Below are positions 11,977 to 25,502 of a stretch of DNA of 64,000 nt, one piece after another. Source of the stretch: Datnioides undecimradiatus (taxonomy: Eukaryota; Chordata; Actinopteri; Lobotiformes; Datnioididae); the NCBI GenBank assembly GCA_008933995.1, contig WARS01000063.1:1700822-1764821 (forward strand). The letters are read 5' to 3'. Position numbers and translations under genes: made by a program. The notes under the pieces are model-generated. The model searched no databases. It had not been told where the DNA came from and saw only the letters and a program-made list of their open reading frames with translations. The number at the start of each line of letters is the position of its first letter. The first letter of the stretch is position 1.

Positions 11977-13712
11977 TTCATCATGTCCCCCAAACGTTTC
12001 ATGAATTGATTTGCATCTAAATTAAAGATTAAAATGGACCACATTGAGCAGAATACGTTCATCACTCTTTAAATGGATTTTACATTTCCTCTACTTTTTT
12101 CTTTAGCACAGTTGTGAATGCAGTACTTTTACATGTAACAGATTACTTTTACATTTGAAGTATTAATATTTTCACTGACAGATCTAAACACTTCCTCCCG
12201 CCCCTGTGGGAGTGACACACATGCCCTGCTCCCTACTTCTCTTATCATGCCGTCAGTCGTAAGACAGGGCTTAACACACACGCTGAACACACACACTCCT
12301 CTCTCACACACACTCCTCTCTCACACACACATTGATCCATACAGTCAGTGTGTGTGGATGTCCGTCTGCAGCAGCTCCTCTCAGGGATTTTCTGGCTTCA
12401 GCAGGTGAGAGATGAACTCAAACCTACTCGTGTTGTGATCTGCATCTTAAACCTGAGGTGATCCACGACAGGGTCGAGTGGTGACAGAAGTCACAGCGTG
12501 TTGGACTGATTGGTTTTGTTTGTAGCAGTGAAACAGGTTGTGAAACTTAAATTTAGCTGCTTCTGTTTTCCTGCGAGTGCCGAGTTCAACAGGGCATTCA
12601 GCCTCAGCAAAGCAAATATAACGGTGTAAAGTACATTTACTCAGTACTGTGCATTTTAAGGGTATTTCTACTTAAGCTCTAAATAGTGGTACTTTATGTT
12701 TTATTCATCTAGTCCGGTAGTTGTTCTCTCTAATCTCACATGGCTTCATTAAAATAACTGTTATACATGTATAATCAACTCACCTCTTTATCTGCTTGTA
12801 TGCTCTATATAACGTCAGATGCATCATTAACAGTCTAATGTCATTTATCAGTCACAGGAGCCATTTTTTTTTTACAAGTAATTAGTAGTTTTACTTGTGA
12901 TAATATGAGTAAATTAAACTAAAACAATGTCTTTTAGATTATTTAAATGTTTTATTTGTATTGGAGTCTTTATTCACTTTAAAGTATTTAGGATCTGTGT
13001 AGTCAGCAGATTTCCAACCGACTGAGCCTCAGTTTGCACATCTGTCAAAGCTGTTTCCAGATAAACAGCAGTGGTTTGTTTAAATGCCAGGATTTACAAT
13101 CAGATCACTCTTCATTAGCGTTGCCACCAAATGACAAATAGGTCGCCTGTCACTTGTCCGTTGCCTTGGTTACACATACGCCACAAAGTAAGATAAAGTA
13201 TAAAAAGACTTGTCTCGGCTTGAGCAGTAACACTGAGTCACTCTCTTCGCTAACATTAGCAGCCTACGTTAAACCACAAGCACATGTGACTGGCTCTTGT
13301 TCCTGCCAGTTACGTTAGCTGGTTCATGTCAGCTAGCTGAAGTAGCATTCAGCAACATACCTGACTTTGCTAATCCCTTTAACTAACGAAACTCTTACTG
13401 AACCTTTAAGGTCTCTGCTTCATTCATTTTCTCAGATTTCTGTTAGTCATAGCTGAGTTGACTGAATTTCACCAGTTAGTTACCAGCTAATCGGCTAATC
13501 GTGGCTAGTTCTGTGGGTAACTTGTTGGAGATGAAATGGCACAGTAACAGCGCTGTACATCTGCGTGTGGACTGTGTGTTTTGTTCATTTGAACCTTATA
13601 ACAGTTAAAGAAAGCTGATCCCTGATGCTTTTGGCATAAAAACTTTTAGCCTAGCTTGAAAACATGGCAGGTTAGCAACATTTAAATTGTTCCTTCAGTG
13701 TTTTGTGCTCAG
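11977..13712 (+). promoter_or_regulatory. abcg2: abcg2 upstream region with probable noncoding exon
   Basis: A likely noncoding exon ends at 12404 (TTCAGCAG before GTGAGA) and would splice to the acceptor at 13711-13712, just before the coding ATG at 13730. A leading noncoding exon is usual for abcg2 genes. The transcription start is not resolved. The rest is intronic with no other gene seen. Confidence 0.45.
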
Positions 13713-13729
13713 GTGGAGAGCGGTAGAGG

Positions 13730-16700
13730 ATGTCGGATATCCGAGTGACGATGGACCTTGGACTGAATGGAGCCTCCAAACACCAGGTACCTTTCTTCTC
13801 TTCTTCCTTTCTCAATGCTAATGTCAGACATTTTGGAAATATGTCAGAGTGTCAGACATTGGGGTGAATTAAGTGTTTTTCAGTCTGCAGGTTCGGGCCA
13901 GCAGCGGCAGGGCGCCACCGTCAGCTTCCACAACATCCACTACAAGGTGAGGATGGGAGGAAACTGCTTGTGTCGGAAGAAGGGTACAACCAAAGACATC
14001 CTCATCGACCTCAAGTGAGTTTCTAAAACTACAACACTGTGGCATTAAACAGTATTTAAGCACACTACATTGCTTTTGAATAAGATGTATCCAAGCAAAG
14101 AAGTGCAGGTGCCCGAGGAGGAAGTGACAACTAGACGTTTTAGGAGGTTTTAGATGGTTTAAGGCTTTGGATGAGGGTTGCGGTCGGTGTGCTGGTGATG
14201 TAGAACTCTTCATAAGACAGATATGTCCTCCTCTCTATGTCCTGACCTGAAAACAGCCTGCTAAATACCTTTACCACAACAAATCAGACAAACACACATA
14301 TTTGTTTTTATGGGATTGATTTGGCCCATGACCTGACATCTGGCCCAAGTGCCGATGACTGATGCAGACCAGACTCACCTTGAGTCCATTAAAAGGACTG
14401 TAGATCTGGGTCACATTTGAACCACACACGCGTCAAACTAGCCCACTTTTACTGTCTTATAAACTTTGTACAGCTCTCTCATAACTCTCAAATGCATTTT
14501 ATTGTTTTGCTGTTTACTCTGGTTGTATTTTGTGAGGTTGAATAACACAGGATGTGTGCAACGAAGCTACTAAGCTTCCATTTTGGTCTGTTCCTCTCCC
14601 AGAGGTCTGGACTGAACTATTAATAGAGCTTTCTGTCTGTCAGTGACGTGAATTTGTGTGTCAAAGTTCACCAACTGGACAGAGGAAATCAGCTTGGATT
14701 CACCTCACGAGCCAATCCTGCTAATTGATACTGATGCACAAACTGTCATCACCTCCAGCTGCAGAAAAACCAAACACAACGACTCTAAATCAGAACTTCT
14801 GAGGCTTGAAACTTTGAGCCAGGTTCAGTAAACTGAGTCTACATGTGCAGTTTTTGTGTGCTTGTTTGTCTACGTGCCGACAGGAGTCCACCTGCGAGGC
14901 AAACGTGACACGATCAAGGCTCGCTTGGATCAAACCCACACACACACTCCTAAGTTTGGAGGGAAAGGAAGGAAGTTTGCTTTGTTGAGAAACTCAGGTT
15001 CCCACTTTCCCTCCCGCGACAAACACACACATACAGCAGCCTGTTAACAATGGCTTAAACCAACAAACAGACACAGTGGCAGGATGCTGAGCTGCCACAC
15101 ACACCGCTGAAACCTGGCTGAGCGTGAAGGTTCACAGAGGCACGTTGACCTGAAGAAGCCAGGTGAAACTGTAGACATTTCACTTCATGTTGACAGTTCA
15201 ACATCGTGTTTCTTTATATTTATCAGCTTTATCAGAACTTTGTTGTCACTCTGACTTCTCCTCTGATGCCACCATGAGTTAAATATTGTTTAATTTCCAG
15301 TGAGAGATCTCTCTAATTTAGAAGCTTCCATGGAATTTGACCCTCATATCTCTGGTGTTAACAGGGTACATTTTGATGATCCTGTGGCTAAATGTTAGTG
15401 CCACCACCAGGTCAACTTTCTCAGTTACACATCACTGTATTAAAGCAGAGATAACTTGTTGATGCTAACAGGGAACATACACATAAATACCAATACGACA
15501 CTGATCCAAAAGAATATCAGTTAGTTGGGCTGTTATCAACATGTTAGCATCATTGAGCTGATATTAGCATGTAGCTCAAGACACAGCTGTTCATATCTTC
15601 AGCCTTTTAGCCTTGATTTATTCACGCAGGAGTGATACTGATGTGTGTTCTAGGCTTTCCAGATAGACCGTTGTTGTTATTCATCTTAAAACGGACCAAT
15701 TATGAACACTTTGGTGTTTTAATGCATGTCAGATCTTTCTATGACCTCCCCAAGAGGTCATACAGCGAACACCTGATGACATCTTTGATTACTCTCTGTT
15801 ATGAAAATGACCAAAGTCTTTGATTATGTATGCATGTTATGAAAAATGCAATTGGTCAAAGTGCAGTGTGTGTGTGTGCATGCATGTGTGTGTAGAGTTT
15901 ATGGTGGGTGGTATCTCTGGTATTTTATTGTTCAGTGTGTGTAATCATTGACCAGTCAGACTCAAAGTTGAAGGTTGGTTCAGTCTGAGCTGCGTGTTTT
16001 GGAGCTGTAGTGAATCTGCTCCACGTGATGTCTGCAGCTTCAGCCTTGTTTTATTTAATAGAGTTTATTAAAATTTACCTCTTGAACGTTTCTTTACTTG
16101 AACACTGTTCATGGACACTGAGACAAAGAGAGAACATGCTTTTAGGAACATTCAGAAACACAAACCTCACATTGTTCTTGATGATAAATTGTTTATTTTA
16201 CATTAAAATAAATCTGTCTCATGTTTGACAGCTGCACCTGTTCTTCTGTGTTATCATGTAGAAGCAGGAAATCAAACATTTGGTTTGTACATATGGGTTA
16301 AATATGGGGGTTGAGCTCGGCTTTGGCACTTGTACAATTTTTTTATCCTGTTGTTATGAAACAGTTCTCACTCTCTGTGAATCCTGAGCCTCATGGTTTC
16401 CCATTTTTTGCATAAGATTTACCCCAATTTTTACATTTTGGATGAATTGATGTGACTTTTGAGTCAGAACATCCACACAGTGCCGTCAGGATTTAAGAAA
16501 ATGACGCATAAACTACGTTCCTGCTCACTGAAAGAGTCTACAGCCCAAAGTGAAACAGCCCTTCCACAATCACATAAAAGGCAAGACAAAACTGCAGCCT
16601 CATGGTTTCAGCAGGAAAATGAACCCATGTCATGTTTTATCAGACTTGCTGACTAATGGCGCGCATTCCTCAACAGTGTCATCGAAGAAGTAGGAGTCAA

Positions 16701-19700
16701 AGTTTACTCATATACTGAAAAAACACTCAGTTCCTCTAAACAGAGCTTAAAATGCATATTAAATATCTAAAAATGTATATTAATATGAAGAAGACGTGAA
16801 GGAACAAACACAGTTAATATGAATACAGCCGGCAAAAACTGCAGTGTCATGTTTGGAGTGTCGAAAGTAACATAGCGTGAGATTTAATTTGCTGACCTGA
16901 CACAGGAAGTCCTGCCCCTCCCGACCCTGAGTCAGCAAAAACCATCAAAACATCAATCAAACTGTTGCAAAAACAGCCTCATAGTGTGATCGACACGTTC
17001 GAAAGACACTTTCAGTTCCTCAAAAACAAGACAACATGTCACAAAGTTCACCAACAGAATCACAGAACTGAAACTGCCTCATCATTTATTAGCTTAGCTT
17101 AGCTAAGACTGTAAATGGGGGGAACTGGCTAGCCCGGTTCAGTGTCCTACCAGAGCATCTGACACACTTTATATTTTATTTCCTTAACCTGCTCTAAAAC
17201 CAAAATATAAAATGGCAAACTGTGAGTTTATGTTTTTTAAAAAAAATCTTTATGCTAAGCTACGCTAACTAGATGTTGCTGAAGCTCCTGTTTTTACCAT
17301 ACAGACATGACAGTGGTGTCAATCTTCTTGCAAGGCTCTCAGCATGTCTGAGAAGTGCATTTCCCAAAAGTGTCCAGCCATCTCTCAAAAAGGCCAAGAA
17401 ATGAGAAAATATTTGCATGAAGTACGTCATCGGCTCTTATCTGTCATTTGGGAGACTGATGTCTCCAAGAATACTTTGGTTAATACAATAGAAGGAATGT
17501 CTTATTAAGTCTGAAAAGGTGTTTAAACTACAGAATATTAATGTAAATGTTCATGATGTGGCTTGTTCCTTCTCTGTCTCTCAGTGGGATCATGAAGCCG
17601 GGACTGAATGCCATCATGGGAGCGACAGGAAGCGGCAAATCATCGTGAGTGTCATAGTAACGATAGAACTGGTGATAGGAGTCAGAACATGCTGATCCAG
17701 ATAAACGAGTAACAGAAGAAGACAAATGGGATGTTTGTTTTGTTGAGTTTTTGTCTTTGAGAATCAGACAACCTAAAGAAAGACTTTTGTTTGTCCTCGA
17801 GGTTTCTGGATGTTTTGGCTGCCAGGAAGGACCCTGCAGGCCTGACCGGGGAGGTTTTGATTGACGGAGCTCCTCAGCCTCCGAACTTCAAGTGTCTGTC
17901 TGGATATGTGGTTCAGGTGGGTGAGACGGAGAGACAGGAAATCAGACAGGAAGTCAGAGGTACAGGAGCCGACTCTGTGGCAGGATCCAATAGATTTGTT
18001 ACAGCAGAGTTTCCTGGTCGGGGCAGGAAGGGAGTGCTCAAAACAATACGACGAGCTTCTCAGGCCAAGTGAAAGAACAACCATCAGTAACTGTTTTGAT
18101 CTTGATTCTGGTTTGTCGTCCACAGGACGATGTGGTGATGGGGACTCTGACGGTCAGAGAGAACTTCAGCTTCTCTGCGGCGCTGCGTCTCCCAGCGTCC
18201 ATCTCTCAGGAGGAGAAGGAGCAAAAAGTGAACAGACTGATCCAGGAGCTGGGACTGAGCCGGGTGGCCGACTCCAAGGTGAGGATGGAAGGCAGGAAGG
18301 AGAGGGAGGGCAAAAAGACAAAGTGACTAAAAAGGAAAAAGGAAACGGTGATGAGGCAGGAAATTGGTTGGAGCTAATAAAAGAAAGTAAGGCAGTAGAA
18401 AATAACAGATGGAAACAAAAATTACATAAAGAAATAAAAAGTGTGACTGATAATTTAAAGAAAGCTACTTAAAAAATGAATAAATTAGAGTTTTAAGATG
18501 AAAGAAGAGATGAAGAGGTGAAACAGTAAAGAGAGAAAGAAGGAAACACTGAGAGAAAGTTAGATGAAACGAAGGATGAAGGGACAGACAGACGATCAGC
18601 AGCGATGGCTGGGGAATTCATTGTGTTACTGAGGCTCCTCGCAAATATATATAAGTCCAGTTGTGTGTTTGTGCAGGTGGGCACACAGCTGATTCGTGGG
18701 ATCTCTGGAGGCGAGAGGAAGAGGACGAACATTGGCATGGAGCTGATCATCGACCCGTCCGTCCTCTTCCTGGACGAGCCTACGACCGGGCTTGACGCCA
18801 GCACCGCGAACTCTGTGCTGCTGCTGCTCAAGAGGTTTGTGCATGTGAATCCTAACTTAAAGTAATAAAGGAGAGGGAAGAGAAGTAAAAAACTGCTAGT
18901 CAGTCAGTCTTAGGTAGTTATCTTTCATACCTAAGTTAAAATAGTTAAAATAGATAGCACTGACTGTTGGTGTGATGAGTTGGTTGGAGCATCCTGCGTA
19001 ACATAAGATAATATAAGATAATCTCTCTAGGGTTCCTGCAGTTAAACCCACACCTTGACATGTTCCTCTTCCTGTTTTCTTCAGGATGGCAAACAACGGT
19101 CGCACCATCATCCTGTCCATCCACCAGCCTCGATACTCCATCTACCGCCTGTTCGACAGCCTCACCCTGCTGGTCCACGGCAAACAGGTCTGACTTCTTT
19201 ACCCTTCTGTCTTCTTCATTTTTGTAGTTTTTCTTTGTCTTGTTAGGTTCACTCCTTATTTGTGGTTGCTGTTTCTTCATCACTCTCTTTTGTTTTTGAT
19301 TTCTTTTTATGTCTTTCTAATGATTTTTGTCATATTTTACATTGCATATTGACTGTTTTAATATAGAAATCCACATTGACTCTTCTTTTGACTTGAATTA
19401 AAACTCAGGTTTACCACGGACCGGCACAGAGCGCGTTGGAGTATTTCTCAGACATCGGTAGGAACATGGAAACTACTTTAAGACATTATAACAATACCCA
19501 ATGTAGAGGTGGTGGTTGTCATTTGTTTTGGTGTTTAATTTCCCAGGATACACCTGTGAGCCCCACAACAACCCTGCTGACTTCTTCCTGGACATCATTA
19601 ACGGAGACTCAACTGCCGTCACCCTGAACAGCCTGGACGTTGAAGGTTCGTCTGATTGGATGTCTGGGTGTCATTGTGCAATATGATTGGACAATTGAGA

Positions 19701-22700
19701 CTGGACGCGTCTTTCTTCCCTCCAGATCCAGATTCAGAATCTTTGTCAAAGTCCAGACAGGGAATTGAAGACAAACTCGTAGAGGAATACAGAAACTGCC
19801 ACTACTTCAAACAGACCCAAGCAGAACTCGGTAGGTACAAAACAAATTAGTCCCAAGGTCTCGAATTAGTCCTGAGGTAAAGTCTGTGGTGAAAAAGTAC
19901 TATTGCTACATTAAAGTACTTCTATGTTTGCTCTGGTTTAAGCAGTTTAGGCTCTAGTTTAACACAGAAGTAACTGGTCTACGGTTGCCACGATCAGTTT
20001 GTTTGTGCTACTGTGTGTTTTCGGTGAATTTGAACTGATGATTTAAGCACTGAAGTCACACAACAACACAAAGACCACATTTGGGTTCTACAACAAACTG
20101 TGTTTTAACTTTTAAAGAGAAAATTCAATGTCTCAAAATCATATCAGGTAAAATCCAAATGTTTATTTAAACTCATTGAATTGATTTTAGATTAATTTGC
20201 ATGTTTGGTTTAACTGTGGGAACAAACAAATAAAAATCATTGCAGAGCTGATTGTTTGGAAAAGCTGTTGTAAAAGAGAAAAAAAGACAAAGCTCACAGT
20301 TTGAAGTTTGAATCTTCTTAAAAGATTTCTAGAATAAAACAAAATATAAATGATAACATTGATCTGGACTGCAGTGTTTGAGCAACAGCTTCATCACGTT
20401 GCACCGAAACATTCTACGATTTAACATCAAATCAAATCCACTGTCTTTCTTCTGTAGAAAGGATCGTTCAGGGAAAGCAGACCACCACCACCACTCGCTC
20501 CAGAACCATCACCTACAACACCAACTTCCTGACCCAGTTCAGATGGGTTCTCAAGAGGACGTTCCGCAACCTCATGCTCAACCCTCAGACCTCTGTCGCT
20601 CAGGTAGGAATGTCCAGCAGGCCTCAGAGAGCCAACACTGACGACAGACTGGGAGGGAATCAAACGTATGTTTCAAGGATTTACGATGGTGCTCATTGGG
20701 CGTAATAAAGACAAATCTTTTAGTTTGGTTGGTGCAGTCGATGTGAAGTCCACTCTGAGGACCCAACAAAGGCCAGCAGTCAGCAGTTAGGACCAGGCTT
20801 TGTGATGCAACCCATGAGAGCAAGTTGGTCAACTTACAAGCCTTCTACTTGACAGAGATCAGTGTCAATGTCTCCTTTTTAGATGCTGCCTGAACATTTA
20901 GGCCACTTGTCTTAAATTTAACTGATTACACTGTGTTTTTATTGTGTCCAGGTAGCAGTAACCTTGTTCCTCGCTCTGGTTGTCGGAGCCATTTTCTTTG
21001 ATGTCAAGCAGGATCAAAGTGGAATGCAGAACAGGTTTTCTATCAAGTTCTATTCTGTATTTATTCATTTTACAAAGTACTTTATTAATTTATATATATA
21101 CATCCCAACAGATCCCTTCATAATGAAAATAATCATTTACAGCTCTTATTATATTATTATATTCTCATTAAGTACATTGCTCAGGTACAGGTCATGTACT
21201 GGACATTTTATTAATATTATTGGACTGAACGTATGTACAGTTTTGTGTTCTGATTGGTCTGTTGTTTTCAGGTTTGGTGCTCTCTTCTTCATCGTTGTGA
21301 ACCAGTGTTTCAGCTCTTTGTCGTCTGCTGAGCTCTTCATCTCAGAGAGAAAGCTCTTCATGTGGGTTTCACAAACAAACACTCAACATATTTATCTCTA
21401 CAGTACGTCTTTACAGAAACAAAAGGCTAGCTTATGTTTGACCTGTTAGTGACCAGATGAAGGTTAGCTTCCTATTTTTAAGCATAGTGGACTCTCACAG
21501 GTTGTTGTTGCGTCATGAAGCCAACAAATAAACAAACACAACAAATAAGCAAAGGACCAACTGAAAGAGTCGACCAATGGCAGCCTACTTCCTGTGCGTC
21601 TGACATTGTGTGAACCTGAACTGAGATTCATGAATAAAACTCTGTGCGTTTCTCTGTCTCCCATCAGTCATGAGTATATCAGCGGTTACTACAGGCTGTC
21701 TGTCTACTTCCTGTCTAAGATCCTGTCTGACATCATCACGCTGAGGACCATCCCCGCCATGGTCTTCAGCTGTGTGGCATACTTCATGATTGGTGGGTAG
21801 AGGTGTCACATGCTATGCTATGTTGTTAGCTTTGTTCACATTGGTTTAACTGTCCAGAATTGTAATAATCAACTCTGTGTGTGTGTGTGTGTGCGCAGGC
21901 CTGAAGCCGACAGCTGACGCCTTCTTCCTCTTCATGTTCACCGTCACTCTGGTCGCCTACACAGCCACCTCCATGGCACTGGCCATCTCAGCCGATCAGA
22001 CAGTGGTCGCCATCGCCAACATCTTCATGACCATTGCCTGCGTCTTCATGATGGTGACGTCACCAATGCACACATGCAACCAACTGCCCGTTTGTTAGGC
22101 CCTGCCCCCTTTAGTTACTCAGCTCAGCACATGATGACAACTGCATCATTTAGATAACGATGAGTTTTGTCAGCTGACGACATCGGCTAGCTAGCTAATT
22201 AGCCACTGTAGCTGAATAACTCTCTCTGTGTGAGTTGGTTGAAACCAGTTGTTTCTGTATGAAACTATGCAGTAATGTAGTTTAGTGTAGCCAATGGTTG
22301 AAGCAACATTAGCATTTAGTTTGTAGATAGTAGACTGATTAGCCAGACATGCTAACGCAGACTAGCTGAATGTTGTTGATCTGTCTTTCTGTCTCTTTCT
22401 GCAGATCTTCGCAGGTTTGCTCGTGAACCTTCCCTCCATCGTCAGCTGGCTCGCGTGGTTGAAATACTTAAGCATACCCCGATACGGCCTCAGCGTACGT
22501 GTACATATATAATATTATATATAATGGTTTTCTGGTTTCCTGTGTCTATCCATTTAGTAGTAGTTCATTGGAAAAGAGATTTGATATTGTCGCCCATGCT
22601 GGTCGCAGTCATCAGTAATAAAGTTTTCAAACGAATAAAAAAGGTTGGACATCATAACTCCTTGTTCTCAGCTGACATGGGAAAGGCGATGTATCAATGA

Positions 22701-23602
22701 GCAGCTGCAGGACAACAAAAAAATAATTTGTTAAGTCCCAAAAAAAGAAAATGAACAAAATGAAGCTGAAAGTCAGCGCGCTGTAAAATGCTTCAGTCTG
22801 GTTTGATGAGTTCAGACTTCTGTAGGTTCAAATAAAGAGTGTAAAGCAGGAGAGATGATGATGGTGGTGGTGATGGTGATGATGATGATGATGGTGGTGT
22901 TGGTGGTGATGATGTTGGTGGTGATGATGGTGGTGGTGATGATGATGGTGGTGGTGGTGATCGTGATGATGATGATGATGGTGGTGTTGGTGGTGATGAT
23001 GTTGGTGGTGATGATGATGGTGGTGGTGATGATGATGGTGGTGGTGGTGATGGTGGTGATGATGACGACCATGATGATGGTGTTTGTCTCTTCAGGCTCT
23101 GCAGGTTAACGAGTTTTCTGGGCTGAACTTCTGTCAAGGCTTAAACATCAGCATCATTCCACCTGGACTTGCGTAAGAAAGATCATTGTTTACTTAATTA
23201 TTATTATTATTTGTATATAAATGGTGCGAGTTGTTTTGTCATTGTTACTGACAAGTTAACACTGATGTGTGTTTAACTGTGTTCGTTACTGTAACTTGTT
23301 AATTGCTTTTATTAAAGCTACTGTCAGTCAGATCATACATACTCTAATACATGTTTTCCATGTTGCTGCTTGAATATTAAAGTATTAACACTATAGAGCG
23401 TTCAGTTTGTGAGCAGCTGGTTTATTTTGGTCACTGGAAACCGTCTGTTTGCAGCTGCACGGGGGAGGAGTTCCTGACGGAGCAGGGCGTGGATTACTCC
23501 ACCTGGGGCTTCTGGCAGAACCACCTGGCTCTGGGCATCATGACCGTTTGCTTCCTCACCATCGCTTACCTCAAACTGCGCTTCATCAGGAAGTTCACCT
23601 AG
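13730..23602 (+). CDS. abcg2: ABCG2 half-transporter (multidrug/urate exporter)
   Basis: Eighteen coding exons: 13730-13786, 13884-14014, 17585-17644, 17802-17916, 18126-18278, 18677-18834, 19085-19187, 19409-19457, 19547-19645, 19726-19830, 20458-20603, 20952-21034, 21272-21361, 21668-21792, 21899-22053, 22405-22494, 23096-23172, 23455-23602. They give 647 aa (human 655). The order is cytosolic ATPase domain, then six membrane helices. Visible motifs: Walker [10 protein letters not shown], signature ISGGERKR, Walker [14 protein letters not shown]-loop SIHQPR, VNQCFSS in the drug cavity, and the helix-3 Arg (LRTIP). A glycosylation sequon (NIS) sits in the last outer loop. Two loop Cys match human 592 and 608, but the Cys expected at human 603 is absent. 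The family exports xenobiotics, urate and porphyrins as a dimer in the plasma membrane. Which teleost abcg2 paralogue this is cannot be told here. Confidence 0.95.
14015..17584 (+). other. abcg2 intron 2 (3.6 kb), no other gene seen
   Basis: The longest intron of abcg2, separating the N-terminal exon from the Walker A exon. It holds scattered AT-rich and CA/GT-rich stretches and a few short chance open frames without splice context. Confidence 0.6.
22855..23082 (+). repeat. GATGATGGTGGTG minisatellite in abcg2 intron 16
   Basis: About 228 bases built only from GAT and GGT triplets (one GAC GAC near the end), with higher-order units. It ends 13 bases before abcg2 exon 17, so the repeat adjoins the polypyrimidine tract and may lie over the branch point. 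Confidence 0.95.
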
Positions 23603-25500
23603 ACCACCACCGTCATAGTGATGTAATCTGTCTGCAGCAGCTCAGGACTGTTTGTACAGTTTACCATGTTTCTCAGAAATGACTCATTTCCAGTTGATTC
23701 ATGTGAAAACACATGAACCAGTAATCCTTCAAATCTGTCACGTGATCGCTTGTTTGTACAATAAAATACTTGTTTATTGTTATTGATTATTTATGCACTC
23801 CTCACTAACACATAGTATTCCACTGTATTCACTAACAATAAACTGTGATGTGATTTTTGCACTTTAATGTTCAGAGCTGGAAGAGTCCATTATTTTCACA
23901 CAAATAAAAGATTATATTTATGATTTTTTATAAAATAAAACACTGGATTTTCTCTCTGAACGTCACTTCTTTTCATTTCTTATGTTCAGGCAGTTTTATT
24001 GTTGTTTACCCTGCTCACAGCTGCAAGGTCGACAGTTGGTTCTTAAAACGGTTTGATGTCATTTTGACAGAAATGGGCACATTGATGCGATGACGCCCCC
24101 TGATGGTTGACACAGGTTAATGCAGCTTTCAGCAGAGCTTTAAACCTCTGCATGATGTTTTGCATGTATGTTCCTGTTCCTTGCCTTAGTTTAGCTTGTA
24201 GCACGCTAACATTTGCTAATTAACACTAAACAGGGAGAGGATGGCAGTTTTATCAGTTTTAGTTGAGCATCATCTGATGGAGATGATGAAAAGTTAAAGG
24301 ACGGTTCATCCTGAGGGGAACGTGAACGGAACGTATCTGACATCTGCAGAGTCAGACTATGCTGTTAAAACAAACAATGTGCGTTTGGTTTGCATATGAC
24401 AAGATACTGTGAGAGGATCATAAAAACAAACGCCTGCACACTTGGGTGACTTTAAAATAGGTGTGTGTGTGTGTGTCGCATCATAGCAACTGTGGCCATA
24501 AACAGTCCCAGCATGCACTGTGTGTGTCAGGTTAAGAAATCTCTTGTTCATGTTGAGCAACATCAGTAACAGCTGGAGGGATACAGGCAGAGAGTCACAC
24601 ACACACACACACACACATGCAGCGTGTGTGTTAGGGGATTTCTTTGTGTGGGAAGTGAATGAGTAACTGTGCCCATGAGCAAGGCACCAACCCGACAGGT
24701 TTATGTTCCCAGAATTAACCAGACAACAAATTTCTTTGAGGAGTTTGTATTTTTATGCTTTTCATCTGGTAAAAAATAAAACTTGAATCATAAAGAACAA
24801 GATGCTGATTAACGGTTTCATCAGAACAAACGAGGCTGAGATGTTACGTCACAGATCTCTGCTGGCTAGCATGCTAGCTGTAGAGTAGTTATGGCTGGAT
24901 TAGCAGTTAGCTAAACGTGCCATTGTTTGCAGTGCTAAGTTGGAGCAGGTAAACCCAGTGTTAATGTTATACTTAGTGTGACCGGGCAGTTTGTTTGAAC
25001 TCACTGTCATTCAGTCTGTCTGGTGTGAGTGTAGCTAACCGCTGAAGCTAATGTTAGCTAGCTAATTAAAGATCCGTTTAGGTTTAAACAGATGATGCTT
25101 TATGACAACCTGTGAAGAATGTGAGAATGAGACAGTTTCTGGAAGCTGGAGAGTAACGATCAGTGAAAAAGGGGAAATAAGTGAATGAAAGGTGTGTTAG
25201 TGTGTAAACAGGGTGTTGCTTGTGGTTGATGTTGCTCTGTAAACCTTCCCTGCGTGGTTTAAACAAGCAGGGAGGATTAACTCTGTCGCAACCCCCGAAC
25301 CACAAACCAGCTGAGATCTGCTCAGACAGAACTCAACAGTCTAGACATCCTCAGTCTTTTCCCTCCGGTTCTCCTCTCTCTCCTTCACTGCTTCACTCCC
25401 CCTTTCCATCCTCCATCACCTCCACCTCAACTCTCTCTCATTGTGACTTCTGTCTTTCTCCCTGTCACTGTCTCTGCTGTTTCTCTCCACCTGTACACAG
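23603..25500. other. abcg2 3' UTR and intergenic sequence
   Basis: A poly(A) signal AATAAAAT lies near 23760, about 160 bases after the abcg2 stop, with further AATAAA-type signals near 23837 and 23903. From there to 25500 I see microsatellite (CA runs near 24460 and 24600) and AT-rich sequence. A noncoding first exon of the next gene probably lies here, because its coding exon begins at a clear splice acceptor. Confidence 0.45.
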
Positions 25501-25502
25501 TC

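Noticed and set aside
22793-23137. Open frames of Met/Val, Ile/Thr or Ser/Pro in the abcg2 minisatellite
   Set aside because: They simply translate a GAT/GGT triplet repeat in several frames on both strands.
25443-25502. Upstream in-frame ATG extending the odaph candidate by 20 residues
   Set aside because: A pyrimidine tract and CTGTACACAG acceptor directly precede 25501, so this part is intron. The internal ATG at 25503 also gives a proper signal peptide.
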